Source: Pseudomonas sp. PDM18 (GTDB lineage: Bacteria > Pseudomonadota > Gammaproteobacteria > Pseudomonadales > Pseudomonadaceae). Taken from it: a DNA stretch of 64,000 nt. Below the pieces are notes generated by a model, which saw nothing but the letters and a program-made list of their open reading frames with translations, searched no databases and was not told the DNA's origin. Positions 8,381 to 17,604 of the stretch are shown in pieces (position 1 is the first letter of the stretch; every line of letters begins with the position of its first letter). The stretch lies in contig NZ_JACVBX010000001.1 in the NCBI RefSeq assembly GCF_014852585.1, positions 372,001 through 436,000 on the forward strand, written 5' to 3'. The translations under genes and the position numbers were made by a program.

Positions 8381-8605
8381 ATGAGCAAAGCCGTTTACTA
8401 CCATGCTGGCTGCCCCGTTTGCGTCGAAGCCGAGCGCTCCCTGCTGCCCTTACTGAACCGCGAAATCGAAGTGGTGCACCTGGGCGAGCAGTCGCCACGC
8501 GTGGCCGAAGCCGAGGCGGCCGGGGTCAAATCCGTACCGGCACTGGTGGTCGATGGGCAGGTGCTGCACCTGAACTTCGGCGCCGCCCTGGTGGACCTGA
8601 AATAG
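8381..8605 (+). CDS. Small thioredoxin/glutaredoxin-fold protein with CPVC motif
   Basis: A 74-residue cytoplasmic protein: beta strand KAVYYH, active-site CPVC (Cys11, Cys14), a helix EAERSLLPLL, strand EVVHLG, helix SPRVAEAEAAG, then the cis-Pro loop KSVPALVVDG. This is the minimal thioredoxin fold, shorter than true thioredoxin, and suits a disulfide reductase or thiol sensor. AGGAGAAGG precedes the ATG. It is divergent from the MarR gene with a shared palindromic operator and is followed 10 bases later by rof, so it is probably the first gene of a small operon controlled by the MarR protein. Confidence 0.8.
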   Translation: MSKAVYYHAGCPVCVEAERSLLPLLNREIEVVHLGEQSPRVAEAEAAGVKSVPALVVDGQVLHLNFGAALVDLK

Positions 8606-8615
8606 GCCGGGCGGC

Positions 8616-8897
8616 ATGAGCGACTACCAGCCATTGCACTGCGATCTCCATGACTTTCTGGAGATCGCCTGCCTCTATCGCTACTGGCTGCGTCTGGAAC
8701 TGCGTGACGGCCTGGTGTTCGACGCCCTGGCCTTCACAACGCATACGCGAAGGAACGCGGGCGGAGTGCTGGAAGAGTTTCTCGAAGTGCGCGTGGACGA
8801 TGCCAGCCGGGAACTCCGGCTGGACCGTCTGCACGCCATTACGCCCTTGTCGACGCAGGCGCTGTTCGGAAGGGTGGAGCTGGATGCCGCCGGCTGA
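8616..8897 (+). CDS. rof: Rho-binding antiterminator (Rof/YaeO family)
   Basis: A 93-residue protein with the family opening YQPLHCDLHDFLEIACLYRYWLRLELRDG and the Sm-like beta-barrel pattern that follows (GVLEEFLEVRVDD). Rof binds Rho at its primary RNA site and lowers Rho-dependent termination. It starts 10 bases after the mini-thioredoxin stop and probably shares that transcript. This would place a termination modulator under the MarR switch, which is an inference from spacing. It is convergent with the DUF2058 gene, with 15 bases between the stops. Confidence 0.82.
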   Translation: MSDYQPLHCDLHDFLEIACLYRYWLRLELRDGLVFDALAFTTHTRRNAGGVLEEFLEVRVDDASRELRLDRLHAITPLSTQALFGRVELDAAG

Positions 8898-8912
8898 GCG
8901 ACTGCACCGACC

Positions 8913-9452
8913 TCACCACATGAGGTCGTCGGGCACCACGTAATCCTTGTACGGATCGTCTTCGTCCGGCTCGCCGCTGGGCTCGCTGAGGACGATGATG
9001 CGGCGCTCGTCGCGCTCCTGGATACGTAGCGCGGCATCGCGCGGCACGATCTCGTAGCGACCGTCATAGCTGACGATGGCCAGGCTTCCGCGGCTGAGCT
9101 TGTCGCGGAGCATGTCGTTGACCGCAATACGCTTGACCTTCTTGTTGTCGACGAAGTTGTAGTAATCGTCCGACTCCAGTTTCGGCAGGCGCGTGCCTTC
9201 GATCAATTGCTTGATCTGCGCGGCCTTGGCCTTCTTTTCGGCCTTCTCCTGCTGCTGGCGGTTCAGCTCGGCGTCGCGGGCCTGCTTCTCGGCCTGGGCC
9301 TGCAGGGCCGCCTGACGCTGGCTGTCGTCCTTGGCCACCTGGTTCTTGTGTTCCAGGCGCTGTTGCTTCTGCTTCTGCTTGCCGGCCTGTTTGGCCTGCT
9401 TCTCGTTGACCAGCCCAGCTTTCAGCAACTGGTCACGCAATGACATGCTCAT
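8913..9452 (-). CDS. DUF2058 domain protein (YaiL-like)
   Basis: A 179-residue, highly charged cytoplasmic protein. It starts MSMSLRDQLLKAGLVNEKQAKQ, continues as a Lys/Gln/Ala-rich coiled coil to about residue 95, then has a compact C-terminal half (LPKLESDDYYNFVDNKKVKR, VNDMLRDKLSRGSLAIVSYD). This is the DUF2058 architecture; a nucleic-acid or ribosome-associated role is often suspected but not shown. I took the ATG at 9452; an ATG two codons later (9446) is equally possible. It is divergent from lpxO. Confidence 0.85.
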   Translation of the reverse strand: MSMSLRDQLLKAGLVNEKQAKQAGKQKQKQQRLEHKNQVAKDDSQRQAALQAQAEKQARDAELNRQQQEKAEKKAKAAQIKQLIEGTRLPKLESDDYYNFVDNKKVKRIAVNDMLRDKLSRGSLAIVSYDGRYEIVPRDAALRIQERDERRIIVLSEPSGEPDEDDPYKDYVVPDDLMW

Positions 9453-9614
9453 GAATCGAGGCTCTCCAACAGCCCATATTGATGCAGGACAACTCCCAGA
9501 CCAACGCATAGGTGCGGCGGGATCGTCCTCAGGGGGTATAATCCTCGGGCCTGTGCCAGCGCAGCGCAAGTGCCTGGCTCGAAATCACTCATCTGGAGCG
9601 GACTCGCAACCTCC

Positions 9615-10547
9615 ATGCTGAAGCTCATCGTTCTCGCGGTACTGGCCATCTTCCTCATTGCCATTCTCTACGTGCATCTGCGCGGCAAGGTGCGCTTGCC
9701 CTTCCTGCGCCAGATCGTGAACCACTCCGCCTGGTTCGCCCCCTACAACTCGCTGATGTACCTGAACTCCAGCGTGCCGTCCAAGCCCTACCTGGACCGT
9801 GAGCGCTTCCCTGAGCTCGACAAGCTGCGCGACAACTGGCAGATGATCCGCGAGGAAGCCGAGCAGCTGTTCGACGAGGGTTACATCCGCGATGCCCTGA
9901 ACAACAACGAGGCCGGCTTCGGTTCCTTCTTCAAGAAGGGCTGGACGCGCTTCTACCTGACTTGGTACGACGGCCCCTTGCCCTCGGCGCAGCAGTTGTG
10001 CCCGAAGACTGTGGAACTGGTGAGCAGCATCCCCAACGTCAAGGGCGCAATGTTCACCCGCCTGCCGCCGCGCAGTCACCTGAACAAGCACCGCGACCCC
10101 TATGGCGGTTCGCTGCGCTATCACCTGGGCCTGGCCACGCCGAACTCCGACGAATGCCGCATCTTCGTCGATGGCCAGCCTTACGCCTGGCGCGACGGCC
10201 AGGACGTGATGTTCGACGAGACCTTCGTCCACTGGGTGAAGAACGAGACGGACGAGTCGCGCCTGATCCTCTTCTGCGATATCGAGCGCCCGCTCAAGTC
10301 GCCGCTGCTGACCCGCATCAACCGTCGCGTCAGCGCCTTCCTTGGGCGCGCCACGGCGCCACAGAACGTCGAGGGAGAGCGCGTCGGCGGGATCAACCAG
10401 GCCTACTCGGTGCTGATCCGCTTCGGCAACGCCGTGGGCAGCAATGTGAAAGTGTTCAAGCGAGCCTATCCCAAAGCCTACCGCATCGGCCGGCCGGTGC
10501 TGGCGGTGGTGCTGCTGGTGCTGATCCTGCGCTGGTTGTTCGGCTGA
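9615..10547 (+). CDS. lpxO: LpxO-type lipid A 2-hydroxylase
   Basis: A 310-residue Fe(II)/2-oxoglutarate dioxygenase of the aspartyl/asparaginyl beta-hydroxylase fold. An N-terminal membrane anchor (about 3-20) and a C-terminal one (VLAVVLLVLILRWLFG) flank the catalytic domain. The metal triad is visible as HRD (His159, Asp161) and His206, with Arg-containing 2-oxoglutarate contacts at ESRLILF. LpxO hydroxylates secondary acyl chains of lipid A at the inner membrane and changes outer-membrane permeability. Pseudomonas often has two LpxO paralogues, so acyl position is not assignable. The ribosome-binding site is weak. Confidence 0.88.
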   Translation: MLKLIVLAVLAIFLIAILYVHLRGKVRLPFLRQIVNHSAWFAPYNSLMYLNSSVPSKPYLDRERFPELDKLRDNWQMIREEAEQLFDEGYIRDALNNNEAGFGSFFKKGWTRFYLTWYDGPLPSAQQLCPKTVELVSSIPNVKGAMFTRLPPRSHLNKHRDPYGGSLRYHLGLATPNSDECRIFVDGQPYAWRDGQDVMFDETFVHWVKNETDESRLILFCDIERPLKSPLLTRINRRVSAFLGRATAPQNVEGERVGGINQAYSVLIRFGNAVGSNVKVFKRAYPKAYRIGRPVLAVVLLVLILRWLFG

Positions 10548-10560
10548 GACCCGGGTATCG

Positions 10561-10650
10561 GTAGGAGCGAGCTTGCTCGCGAACAGATTTTCCGGCAGCG
10601 CCGGCGTCAAGCGGTTCGCGAGCAAGGACTAGGCGTCCCCCTCGTTCCTA
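10561..10650. repeat. REP-like inverted pair, right arm degraded
   Basis: The left arm at 10561-10584 begins GTAGGAGCGAGCTTGCTCGC and is identical to the arm at 35432-35455. The right arm begins GGTTCGCGAGCAAG near 10613 but is then interrupted before a terminal TTCCTAC, so it has decayed. This is the Pseudomonas REP class found between genes. Confidence 0.85.
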
Positions 10651-10661
10651 CAAAATCCAAT

Positions 10662-10691
10662 AAAAAAGCCCCGCGATTGCGGGGCTTTTTT
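10662..10691. terminator. Bidirectional terminator between lpxO and mazG
   Basis: GCCCCGC/GCGGGGC stem with a GATT loop, flanked by six A and six T. It terminates both lpxO and the convergent relA-mazG transcript. Confidence 0.92.
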
Positions 10692-10705
10692 ATTGGAGCG
10701 AGAAC

Positions 10706-11539
10706 TTATCCACAGCTGAGCGGGCTCTTCTCGTCGCGCTTGGCGGCGCCCCACAGTTCGTCCATCTCTTCCAGGTTGCTGTCTTCCAGGGTGCGACCCT
10801 GGTCGCGCAGGGCCGTTTCGATGTAGCGGAAGCGGCGCTCGAACTTGGCGTTGGCGGCACGCAGGGCGGTTTCCGGGTCAACCTTGAGCTTCCGCGCCAG
10901 ATTGACCACCACGAACAGCAGGTCGCCAACCTCCTCCGCCTGGGCCTCGGTGTCGCCACCGGCCATGGCCTCGAGTACTTCGTCCAGTTCCTCGCGCACC
11001 TTGTCCACTACCGGCAGGGCGTCGGCCCAGTCGAAACCGACCTGGGAGGCACGCTTCTGCAGTTTGGCGGCGCGGCTCAGCGCCGGCAGGGCGTTGGGTA
11101 CATCATCCAATAGGGACAGTTGCACCGGCTCGGCGGCCTTGGCGGCGCGCTCCTCGGCCTTGAGCTCTTCCCAACGCTGCTTGACCGCCGCTTCCGCCAG
11201 CTTCGCCGGGTCTGACTCGCCGTACAGGTCGCCGTCGGGGAACACATGGGGATGGCGGCGAATCAGCTTGGTGGTGATGCCATCCACCACCGCATCGAAC
11301 TCAAAGCGCCCCTCCTCCCTCGCCAGCTGCGCGTAGTAGACGACCTGGAAAAGCAGGTCACCCAGTTCCTCGCGCAGGTGGTCGAAGTCGCCGCGCTCGA
11401 TGGCATCGGCGACTTCGTAGGCTTCCTCGAGGGTATACGGCACGATGGTCGCGTAGCTCTGCTTGAGATCCCAGGGGCAGCCGTGCTGCGGGTCGCGCAG
11501 CCGGGCCATCAGGTACAGCAGGTCGTCGAGCTTATGCAT
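10706..11539 (-). CDS. mazG: Nucleoside triphosphate pyrophosphohydrolase MazG
   Basis: A 277-residue tandem MazG-fold protein that hydrolyses (d)NTPs to NMP and pyrophosphate. The first domain has CPWDLKQSYATIVPYTLEEAYEV, with the metal-binding EEAYE and EELGDLL helices, and a second EExxE/EEVGDLLF set lies near residues 195-220. Its ATG overlaps the relA stop as ATGCATAA, so translation is coupled. In E. coli MazG has been linked to lowering ppGpp, so the coupling with relA is meaningful. The conserved N-terminus MHKLDDLLYLMARLRDP fixes the start. Confidence 0.93.
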   Translation of the reverse strand: MHKLDDLLYLMARLRDPQHGCPWDLKQSYATIVPYTLEEAYEVADAIERGDFDHLREELGDLLFQVVYYAQLAREEGRFEFDAVVDGITTKLIRRHPHVFPDGDLYGESDPAKLAEAAVKQRWEELKAEERAAKAAEPVQLSLLDDVPNALPALSRAAKLQKRASQVGFDWADALPVVDKVREELDEVLEAMAGGDTEAQAEEVGDLLFVVVNLARKLKVDPETALRAANAKFERRFRYIETALRDQGRTLEDSNLEEMDELWGAAKRDEKSPLSCG

Positions 11540-13793
11540 CCTTGGCACCCGCGCCGCGGTCGCGCCGCGCCTCGATGATGTTGGGCAACTGGGAAATGCG
11601 CGCCAGCAGGCGGCCCAGCGAGTCGAGACCGGGGATCTCGATGGTCAGGCGCATGATCGCGGTGTTGTCTTCCTTGTCCGAGCGGGTGTTCACCGCCAGC
11701 ACGTTGATGCGTTCGTTGAGCAGCATCTGCGAGACGTCGCGCAGCAGGCCGGAACGGTCGTAAGCACGGATGACGATATCCACCGGATAGGTGCTGACCG
11801 GCACCGGCCCCCAGCTGACCTGGATGATCCGCTCAGGCTCGCGCCCGGCCAGTTGCAGCGCGGTGGCGCAGTCCTGGCGGTGGATAGTGACGCCGCGGCC
11901 GAGGGTGATGTAGCCGACGATCGCATCGCCCGGCAGCGGCTGGCAGCAGCCAGCCATCTGCGTGAGCAGGTTGCCGACGCCCTGGATCTGGATGTCGCCG
12001 CGCTTGCCGTGGCCGATCTTGCTCGGCTTGCGCGGGATGAGTTCGAGCTGCTCGGTGCCGCGCTCGGGCTCGACCAGCTGCTGCGCGTAGTTGACCACAT
12101 GGGCCAGACGCAGGTCGCCGGCGCCCAGGGCCGCGAAGAGGTCTTCGCCGGTCTTGTAGTTGGCCTTCTCGGCGAGCTTCTCGAAGTCTACCGGCGGCAG
12201 CGCCAGGCGACCCAGTTCGCGCTCGAGCATGGCCTTGCCCGCAGCCACGTTCTGGTCGCGCGCCTGCAGCTTGAACCAGTGGACGATCTTCGCCCGCGCT
12301 CGCGAGGTGGTTACGTAGCCCAGGTTCTGGTTCAGCCAGTCACGGCTCGGCCCGCTCTGCTTGCCGGTGATGATTTCCACCTGCTCGCCGGTTTGCAGGC
12401 TGTAGTTCAGCGGCACGATGCGGCCGTTGATCTTGGCGCCACGGCAGTTGTGCCCGACCTCGGTGTGTACGCGGTAGGCGAAGTCCAGCGGCGTGGAGCC
12501 CTTGGGCAGATCGATGGCGTGGCCGTCGGGGGTGAACACGTAGACCCGGTCAGGCTCGATATCCACCCGCAATTGTTCGGCCAGGCCACCGATGTCGCCC
12601 AGTTCCTCATGCCACTCGAGCACCTGACGCAGCCAGGAAATCTTCTCTTCGTAGTGGTTGGAGCTGGCCTTGACGTCGGTGCCCTTGTAGCGCCAGTGCG
12701 CGCAGACGCCGAGTTCGGCTTCCTCGTGCATGGCGTGGGTGCGGATCTGCACTTCCAGCACCTTGCCCTCGGGGCCGATCACCGCGGTGTGAAGCGAGCG
12801 GTAGCCGTTTTCCTTGGGATTGGCGATGTAGTCGTCGAATTCCTTGGGGATGTGCCGCCACAGCGTGTGCACGATGCCCAGCGCGGTGTAGCAGTCACGC
12901 ATTTCCGGCACCAGCACGCGCACGGCGCGCACGTCGTAGATCTGGCTGAAGTCCAGGCCCTTGCGCTGCATCTTCCGCCAGATGGAATAGATGTGCTTGG
13001 CCCGGCCGGAGAGGTCCGCCTTGATGCCGGTGGCGGCCAGGGCATCCTTGAGCTGCTGCATCACGGTGGCGATGTACTGCTCGCGGTCCAGCCGGCGCTC
13101 GTGCAGCAGCTTGGCGATCTGCTTGTACTGGTCGGGCTCGAGGTAGCGGAAGGACAGGTCCTCCAGCTCCCACTTGATGTGACCGATGCCCAGACGGTGG
13201 GCAAGCGGGGCGTAGATATCGAAGACTTCGCGGGCGACGCGCATGCGCTTTTCTTCGTCGGCGTTCTTCACCGCGCGAATGGCGCAGGTTCGCTCGGCCA
13301 GCTTGATCAGCGCGACGCGAACATCATCGACCATGGCCACCAGCATCTTGCGCAGGTTCTCGATCTGCGCCTGGGTGCCGAGCACCAGGGACTGCCGCGG
13401 GCTGAGGCTGGTACTGATCGCCGCCATGCGCAGCACGCCCTCGATCAGCTTGGCGACGACGGGGCCGAAACGCTGCGCCACGTCCTCAAGCTTGACCTTG
13501 CCCTCGCGCACGCCGCGGTAGACCACCGCGGCGACCAGCGATTCCTGGTCAAGCTTCAGGTCCGCCAGGATTTCGGCGATCTCGAGCCCCGTCTGGAAGC
13601 TGGAGGTGCCGTCCGCCCAGGAGTTGTCCGTCGTGCTGACCGCCTTGTGCTCCACCTCGCGGGCGAATTCACAAGCTTCCAGCAGGACCTTGCGATCCAG
13701 TCCCGGGACCAGGGTCTGGACATGGTCCAGCCAGGCCTCGAGATTGATGCTGCCGTCAGTGTTGACCGGCTGGTGCGCTCTCACCTGTACCAT
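11532..13793 (-). CDS. relA: (p)ppGpp synthetase RelA
   Basis: A 753-residue long RSH protein with an HD-like domain, a synthetase domain (YSIWRKMQRKG and the nearby DVRAVRVLV), TGS (DRVYVFTPDGHAIDLPKGSTPLDFAY), a zinc-finger region (GCCQPLPGD) and ACT (VDIVIRAYDRSGLL). The usual hydrolase HD motif in the N-terminal domain is not preserved, which marks RelA rather than SpoT. It makes (p)ppGpp at stalled ribosomes carrying uncharged tRNA. The ATG at 13793 gives the conserved MVQVRAHQPVNTDG start with GGAAGGG upstream. It shares an operon direction with rlmD (upstream) and mazG (overlapping). Confidence 0.95.
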   Translation of the reverse strand: MVQVRAHQPVNTDGSINLEAWLDHVQTLVPGLDRKVLLEACEFAREVEHKAVSTTDNSWADGTSSFQTGLEIAEILADLKLDQESLVAAVVYRGVREGKVKLEDVAQRFGPVVAKLIEGVLRMAAISTSLSPRQSLVLGTQAQIENLRKMLVAMVDDVRVALIKLAERTCAIRAVKNADEEKRMRVAREVFDIYAPLAHRLGIGHIKWELEDLSFRYLEPDQYKQIAKLLHERRLDREQYIATVMQQLKDALAATGIKADLSGRAKHIYSIWRKMQRKGLDFSQIYDVRAVRVLVPEMRDCYTALGIVHTLWRHIPKEFDDYIANPKENGYRSLHTAVIGPEGKVLEVQIRTHAMHEEAELGVCAHWRYKGTDVKASSNHYEEKISWLRQVLEWHEELGDIGGLAEQLRVDIEPDRVYVFTPDGHAIDLPKGSTPLDFAYRVHTEVGHNCRGAKINGRIVPLNYSLQTGEQVEIITGKQSGPSRDWLNQNLGYVTTSRARAKIVHWFKLQARDQNVAAGKAMLERELGRLALPPVDFEKLAEKANYKTGEDLFAALGAGDLRLAHVVNYAQQLVEPERGTEQLELIPRKPSKIGHGKRGDIQIQGVGNLLTQMAGCCQPLPGDAIVGYITLGRGVTIHRQDCATALQLAGREPERIIQVSWGPVPVSTYPVDIVIRAYDRSGLLRDVSQMLLNERINVLAVNTRSDKEDNTAIMRLTIEIPGLDSLGRLLARISQLPNIIEARRDRGAGAKDA

Positions 13794-13882
13794 CGTGTCT
13801 ACCCTTCCCCACGGTGCGCCACAACACACCGCTCACTGCGCCGGCCTTTCTTGCTTGAGCCGGTCGGATTGCGCAGGCCGTC

Positions 13883-15253
13883 CTAGCCTGCCTCGAACAA
13901 AGCCATGGCCTCGACATGGGCCGTCTGCGGGAACATGTCGAGAATGCCGGCGCGCTTCAGACGATAGCCCTGTCGGGCCAACTCGCCAGCGTCACGCGCC
14001 AGGGTCGCCGGGTTGCAGGACACATAGAGTACCCGCTCCGCGCCCAGTGAACGCATCTGTCGCGCCGGCTCGAAGGCTCCGTCACGCGGAGGGTCGAGCA
14101 GCACGGCGGTGAAATCCTCCGCCGCCCAGGGGGCGTCGGCAAGCGGTTTCATCAGGTCTGCCTGATGGAACCGGGTATTGGCCAGGCCGTTGGCCCGGGC
14201 GTTGGCAGCGGCGCGCTCGACCATGGCCTGCACACCTTCCACGCCCACCACCTCGCGCACCTGGCGCGCCAGCGGCAGGGCGAAGTTGCCCAAGCCACAG
14301 AACAGGTCCAACACGCGCTCGTCGCTGCCCGGCTTCAGCCAGTCCAGCGCCTGCGCGACCATCGCCTCGTTCACCGGCTCGTTCACCTGAACGAAGTCGC
14401 CGGGGCGGTAGGCCAGGGTCAGGTTCCAGGCTTCGAGCCGGAAGCCGAGCTCGCGGTTCCCGCTGTTTTCTGCAGCATCGGAGCAAAGCGTCGGTTCGCC
14501 GTCACCCTGCAACCACAGCTGCACATCCCGTGCCGAACAGAATTCCAGCAGTCGCGCACGGTCGCTATCGGACAAAGGTTCGATATGCCGCAGCAGCAGC
14601 GCGCTGGAAGAGCCGTGGAACAGCTCGACATGGCCAAGGCACTGCGGCTTGGCGAAGCCACGCAGCAGCTCCGGCAGCTCGCGCGCGAGAACCTGCAGCT
14701 CGGGCACCAGTACCAGGCAGTCGTCAAAGGCGACGATGGCCTGGCTGGCGGCGGCGCGGAAGCCGACCTCCAGGCGCTTGGCCTTCACGTCCCAGCGCAC
14801 GGCGAGGCGGGCGCGGCGGCGGTAGCCGAATTCCGGCCCGACCAGCGGCGCCGCCCACTCCTGCGGGACCAGGCCGGAGAAGCGCTCCAGCTGCTCCGCC
14901 AGGGTGCGCTGCTTGAGCGCCAGCTGATCGGCGTGGGACAGGTGCTGCAGGCTGCAGCCGCCACAGGTGCCGGCCACCGGGCAAGGCTCGGTGCGGCGGT
15001 TGGCGGCGGCGGTGAAGATACGTTCGCTACGGGCGTCGACGATCTGCGCGCGGGCGGACAGCACGCGGGCTTCCACCGACTCGCCCGGCAGGGCGTTGTC
15101 GACGAACCAAGTGCGCCCGTCGATGTGGGCGATGCCGCGGCCGTCGTGGGACAGGCGCTCAATGTTCAGGCGCTGTTTCTTGCCCACCGGTACCGCAGGG
15201 CTGCGCGCTCCGCCACTGGGCTGGAAGCGCAGACCGGATCTCTGCTTGGCCAT
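13883..15253 (-). CDS. rlmD: 23S rRNA (uracil-1939-C5)-methyltransferase RlmD
   Basis: A 456-residue SAM-dependent RNA methyltransferase. A TRAM domain ([20 protein letters not shown]) comes first, then an Fe-S cluster set [10 protein letters not shown] (Cys91, Cys97, Cys100) with a later FDDC, the SAM loop [15 protein letters not shown], and the catalytic [12 protein letters not shown]. It methylates U1939 in 23S rRNA. It starts one base after the cysM stop (TGACATG), so it is translationally linked to cysM. In P. aeruginosa, as remembered, the same cysM-rlmD-relA-mazG order occurs. Confidence 0.94.
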   Translation of the reverse strand: MAKQRSGLRFQPSGGARSPAVPVGKKQRLNIERLSHDGRGIAHIDGRTWFVDNALPGESVEARVLSARAQIVDARSERIFTAAANRRTEPCPVAGTCGGCSLQHLSHADQLALKQRTLAEQLERFSGLVPQEWAAPLVGPEFGYRRRARLAVRWDVKAKRLEVGFRAAASQAIVAFDDCLVLVPELQVLARELPELLRGFAKPQCLGHVELFHGSSSALLLRHIEPLSDSDRARLLEFCSARDVQLWLQGDGEPTLCSDAAENSGNRELGFRLEAWNLTLAYRPGDFVQVNEPVNEAMVAQALDWLKPGSDERVLDLFCGLGNFALPLARQVREVVGVEGVQAMVERAAANARANGLANTRFHQADLMKPLADAPWAAEDFTAVLLDPPRDGAFEPARQMRSLGAERVLYVSCNPATLARDAGELARQGYRLKRAGILDMFPQTAHVEAMALFEAG

Positions 15254-15254
15254 G

Positions 15255-16154
15255 TCAGTTGGAGTCGAACACGCCCGAGGACAGGTAACGGTCGCCACGG
15301 TCGCAGATGATTGCCACCAGGGTCGCGTTTTCCAGCTCGCGCGACAGGCGCAGCATGGCCGCCACCGCACCACCGGAGGATACGCCGCAGAAAATGCCCT
15401 CTTCGCGGGCCAGGCGGCGCATCACGTCCTCGGCTTCGTTCTGCTGCATATCGACTACGCGGTCGACGCGAGTGGCATCGAAGATCTTCGGCAGGTATTC
15501 CTGCGGCCAGCGGCGGATGCCGGGGATCGCCGAGCCTTCCATCGGCTGCAGGCCGACGATCTGCACGTTGGGGTTCTGCTCCTTGAGGTAGCGCGACACG
15601 CCCATGATGGTGCCGGTGGTGCCCATGGAGCTGACGAAATGGGTGATCTCGCCGCCGGTCTGCTGCCAGATTTCCGGGCCGGTGGAGTGATAGTGGGCGA
15701 TCGGGTTGTCGCCGTTGGCGAACTGGTCGAGCACCTTGCCCTGGCCTTCGCGCGCCATCTGGTCGGCGAGGTCGCGAGCGCCTTCCATGCCCTGCTCCTT
15801 GGTCACCAGGATCAGCTCGGCGCCATAGGCGGTCATAGCGGCCTTGCGCTCGGCGGTGGAGTTGTCGGGCATGATCAGGATCATGCGGTAGCCCTTGATC
15901 GCCGCCGCCATCGCCAGGGCGATGCCGGTGTTGCCGGAGGTGGCTTCGATCAGCGTGTCGCCGGGCTTGATGTCGCCGCGCAGTTCAGCACGGGTGATCA
16001 TCGACAGCGCCGGGCGATCCTTCACCGAACCCGCGGGGTTGTTACCCTCGAGTTTCACCAGCAGGGTGTTGGAAGTTTCCCCGGCCAGGCGCTGCAGGCG
16101 CACCAGCGGGGTATGGCCGACGCAATCGGCGATAGTCGGGTACTGCACGGTCAT
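15255..16154 (-). CDS. cysM: Cysteine synthase B
   Basis: A 299-residue PLP enzyme making cysteine from O-acetylserine and sulfide or thiosulfate. The PLP lysine is Lys45 in NPAGSVKDR; the substrate loop [17 protein letters not shown] and the phosphate loop [10 protein letters not shown] are present. Length and [13 protein letters not shown] favour CysM over the longer CysK. It heads the cysM-rlmD pair. Upstream, only 102 bases separate it from the pirS-like gene. In P. aeruginosa, to my memory, the ferric-enterobactin receptor gene pirA lies there. Confidence 0.94.
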   Translation of the reverse strand: MTVQYPTIADCVGHTPLVRLQRLAGETSNTLLVKLEGNNPAGSVKDRPALSMITRAELRGDIKPGDTLIEATSGNTGIALAMAAAIKGYRMILIMPDNSTAERKAAMTAYGAELILVTKEQGMEGARDLADQMAREGQGKVLDQFANGDNPIAHYHSTGPEIWQQTGGEITHFVSSMGTTGTIMGVSRYLKEQNPNVQIVGLQPMEGSAIPGIRRWPQEYLPKIFDATRVDRVVDMQQNEAEDVMRRLAREEGIFCGVSSGGAVAAMLRLSRELENATLVAIICDRGDRYLSSGVFDSN

Positions 16155-16256
16155 GGAAGCACTCGGATCTGGAACAGGGCGCCCTATGATACCGGCAAAA
16201 ACCGCCCCGCCATACGAAACTTCCTAACAAGCCATGTGCAGGGGCCCACCTCCCGC

Positions 16257-17603
16257 TCAGGCCACCGCCGCGGCGGGCAGGCGCAGGTGCACGCGCAGAC
16301 CCGCCTCGGCGCAGTCCGCCCAGAGTTCGCCGCCCTGCATGCGCAGCGAGCTGCGGGCAATGCTCAGGCCCAGGCCGAAGCCTTCGCCGGTACGCGCGTC
16401 GGAGAGCCGGGTGAAAGGCAGGAAGATGCGCTCCAGGTCACTTTCAGCCACGCCGGGACCATCGTCTTCCAGCCACAGATGCCAGCCGCCGGACTCGCGC
16501 CGGCCGCTCAGGCGGATGCGACCGTTTTCCGGCGAATGACGGATAGCATTGCGCAGCAGGTTTTCCAACGCCTGGGCCAGGCCGTTGAGATGGCCGCGAA
16601 CGCGGCAGTCCGCCGGCACCTGATAAAGGAAGCGCTCGGTACTCCAGCCCGCCTCGAAGCGTGCGTCGTCCACCAGCAGGTCCCATAGCGAGCGCAGGTC
16701 GATCTCTTCCAGTTCCACGCGCGGGCGTTCGGTGTCCAGCCAGGCAAGCTCCAGGGTATCGGCGACCAGGCGCTGCATCACCTCCACTTCCCGCTCTACC
16801 CGCTGGCGCAGCGCGGCTTCGCTGATCGGGCTGTCGCCCGCTACCCGCAGGCGGCTGAGCGGCGTACGAAGTTCGTGGGACAGGTCGCGCAGCAACTGGC
16901 GCTGCAGGCCGACGTGGCCGCGCAGGCGCTCGGCCATGTGGTCCAGCGCGCGCCCCAGTTCGCCGAGTTCGTCGCGGCGGGCGATCAGCTCCGGTCCGGC
17001 GACCGAGCCGAGGTTATCCGCCTGCAAGGCGTTAGCGTGCTCGCGCAGACGGCCGAGCGGGCGCACCAGTCGGCGATAGATCAGCCCGCAGAGCATCAGC
17101 GCAAGGATCGCCGGCACCAGCGCGTGGCTGATGGACTGGCGCAGGAAGCTCAGACCGCCCGGCAGGTAGCGCTGCGGCAACTGGACGACCAGCCGGCCAC
17201 CGCCCGGTTCGTCCGGGAAGGGAATACCGATGTACGGCAGGTTCACCGAGCGCGAGCTTACCGGCCAGTCAAGCCCGCGCTGGAATGTCAGGTGCGCCAC
17301 GTCCTCTATCGACAGCGGCTGCGTGCCCAGCGACTGCAGGCGCGCATCTACCACAACCATCCACACCGGCTCGCGCTGCTTCATCTGCGCCAGCCAGGCA
17401 TCGACGCCTGCCGCCCCGCCGGTGCGCCAGGCTTGCTGGGCCTCGTCGGCATAGCCTGTGAGCACCTGCTGCGCCGCCTCAGAGAGGAAGTAGCTGTCGC
17501 GCTCCATCTGCTTGCCCCAGTTCCAGGACAGCCAGATCACCGACAGGCACAGCGCCACGAGGGCGATGGCAAGCTTCCAGAACAGCGAGTGACGGCCGGG
17601 CAT
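16257..17603 (-). CDS. Two-component sensor histidine kinase (PirS-like)
   Basis: A 448-residue membrane kinase with TM1 at about 8-27, a periplasmic domain, TM2 near 165-185, HAMP (RRLVRPLGRLREHANAL), a HisKA box LSHELRTPLSRLR (His243), an N box (LENLLRNAIRHS), G1 (EDDGPGVAESD) and GFGLGLSIA. It is translated one base after the response-regulator stop (TGACATG). Gene order next to cysM and gacS matches P. aeruginosa pirS, which responds to ferric enterobactin, but the receptor gene pirA is missing here. The signal is therefore uncertain. Confidence 0.87.
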   Translation of the reverse strand: MPGRHSLFWKLAIALVALCLSVIWLSWNWGKQMERDSYFLSEAAQQVLTGYADEAQQAWRTGGAAGVDAWLAQMKQREPVWMVVVDARLQSLGTQPLSIEDVAHLTFQRGLDWPVSSRSVNLPYIGIPFPDEPGGGRLVVQLPQRYLPGGLSFLRQSISHALVPAILALMLCGLIYRRLVRPLGRLREHANALQADNLGSVAGPELIARRDELGELGRALDHMAERLRGHVGLQRQLLRDLSHELRTPLSRLRVAGDSPISEAALRQRVEREVEVMQRLVADTLELAWLDTERPRVELEEIDLRSLWDLLVDDARFEAGWSTERFLYQVPADCRVRGHLNGLAQALENLLRNAIRHSPENGRIRLSGRRESGGWHLWLEDDGPGVAESDLERIFLPFTRLSDARTGEGFGLGLSIARSSLRMQGGELWADCAEAGLRVHLRLPAAAVA

Positions 17604-17604
17604 G

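Noticed and set aside
11463-13886. An 807-residue open frame opposite relA
   Set aside because: relA domains are unambiguous on the other strand; this frame has no recognisable motif.
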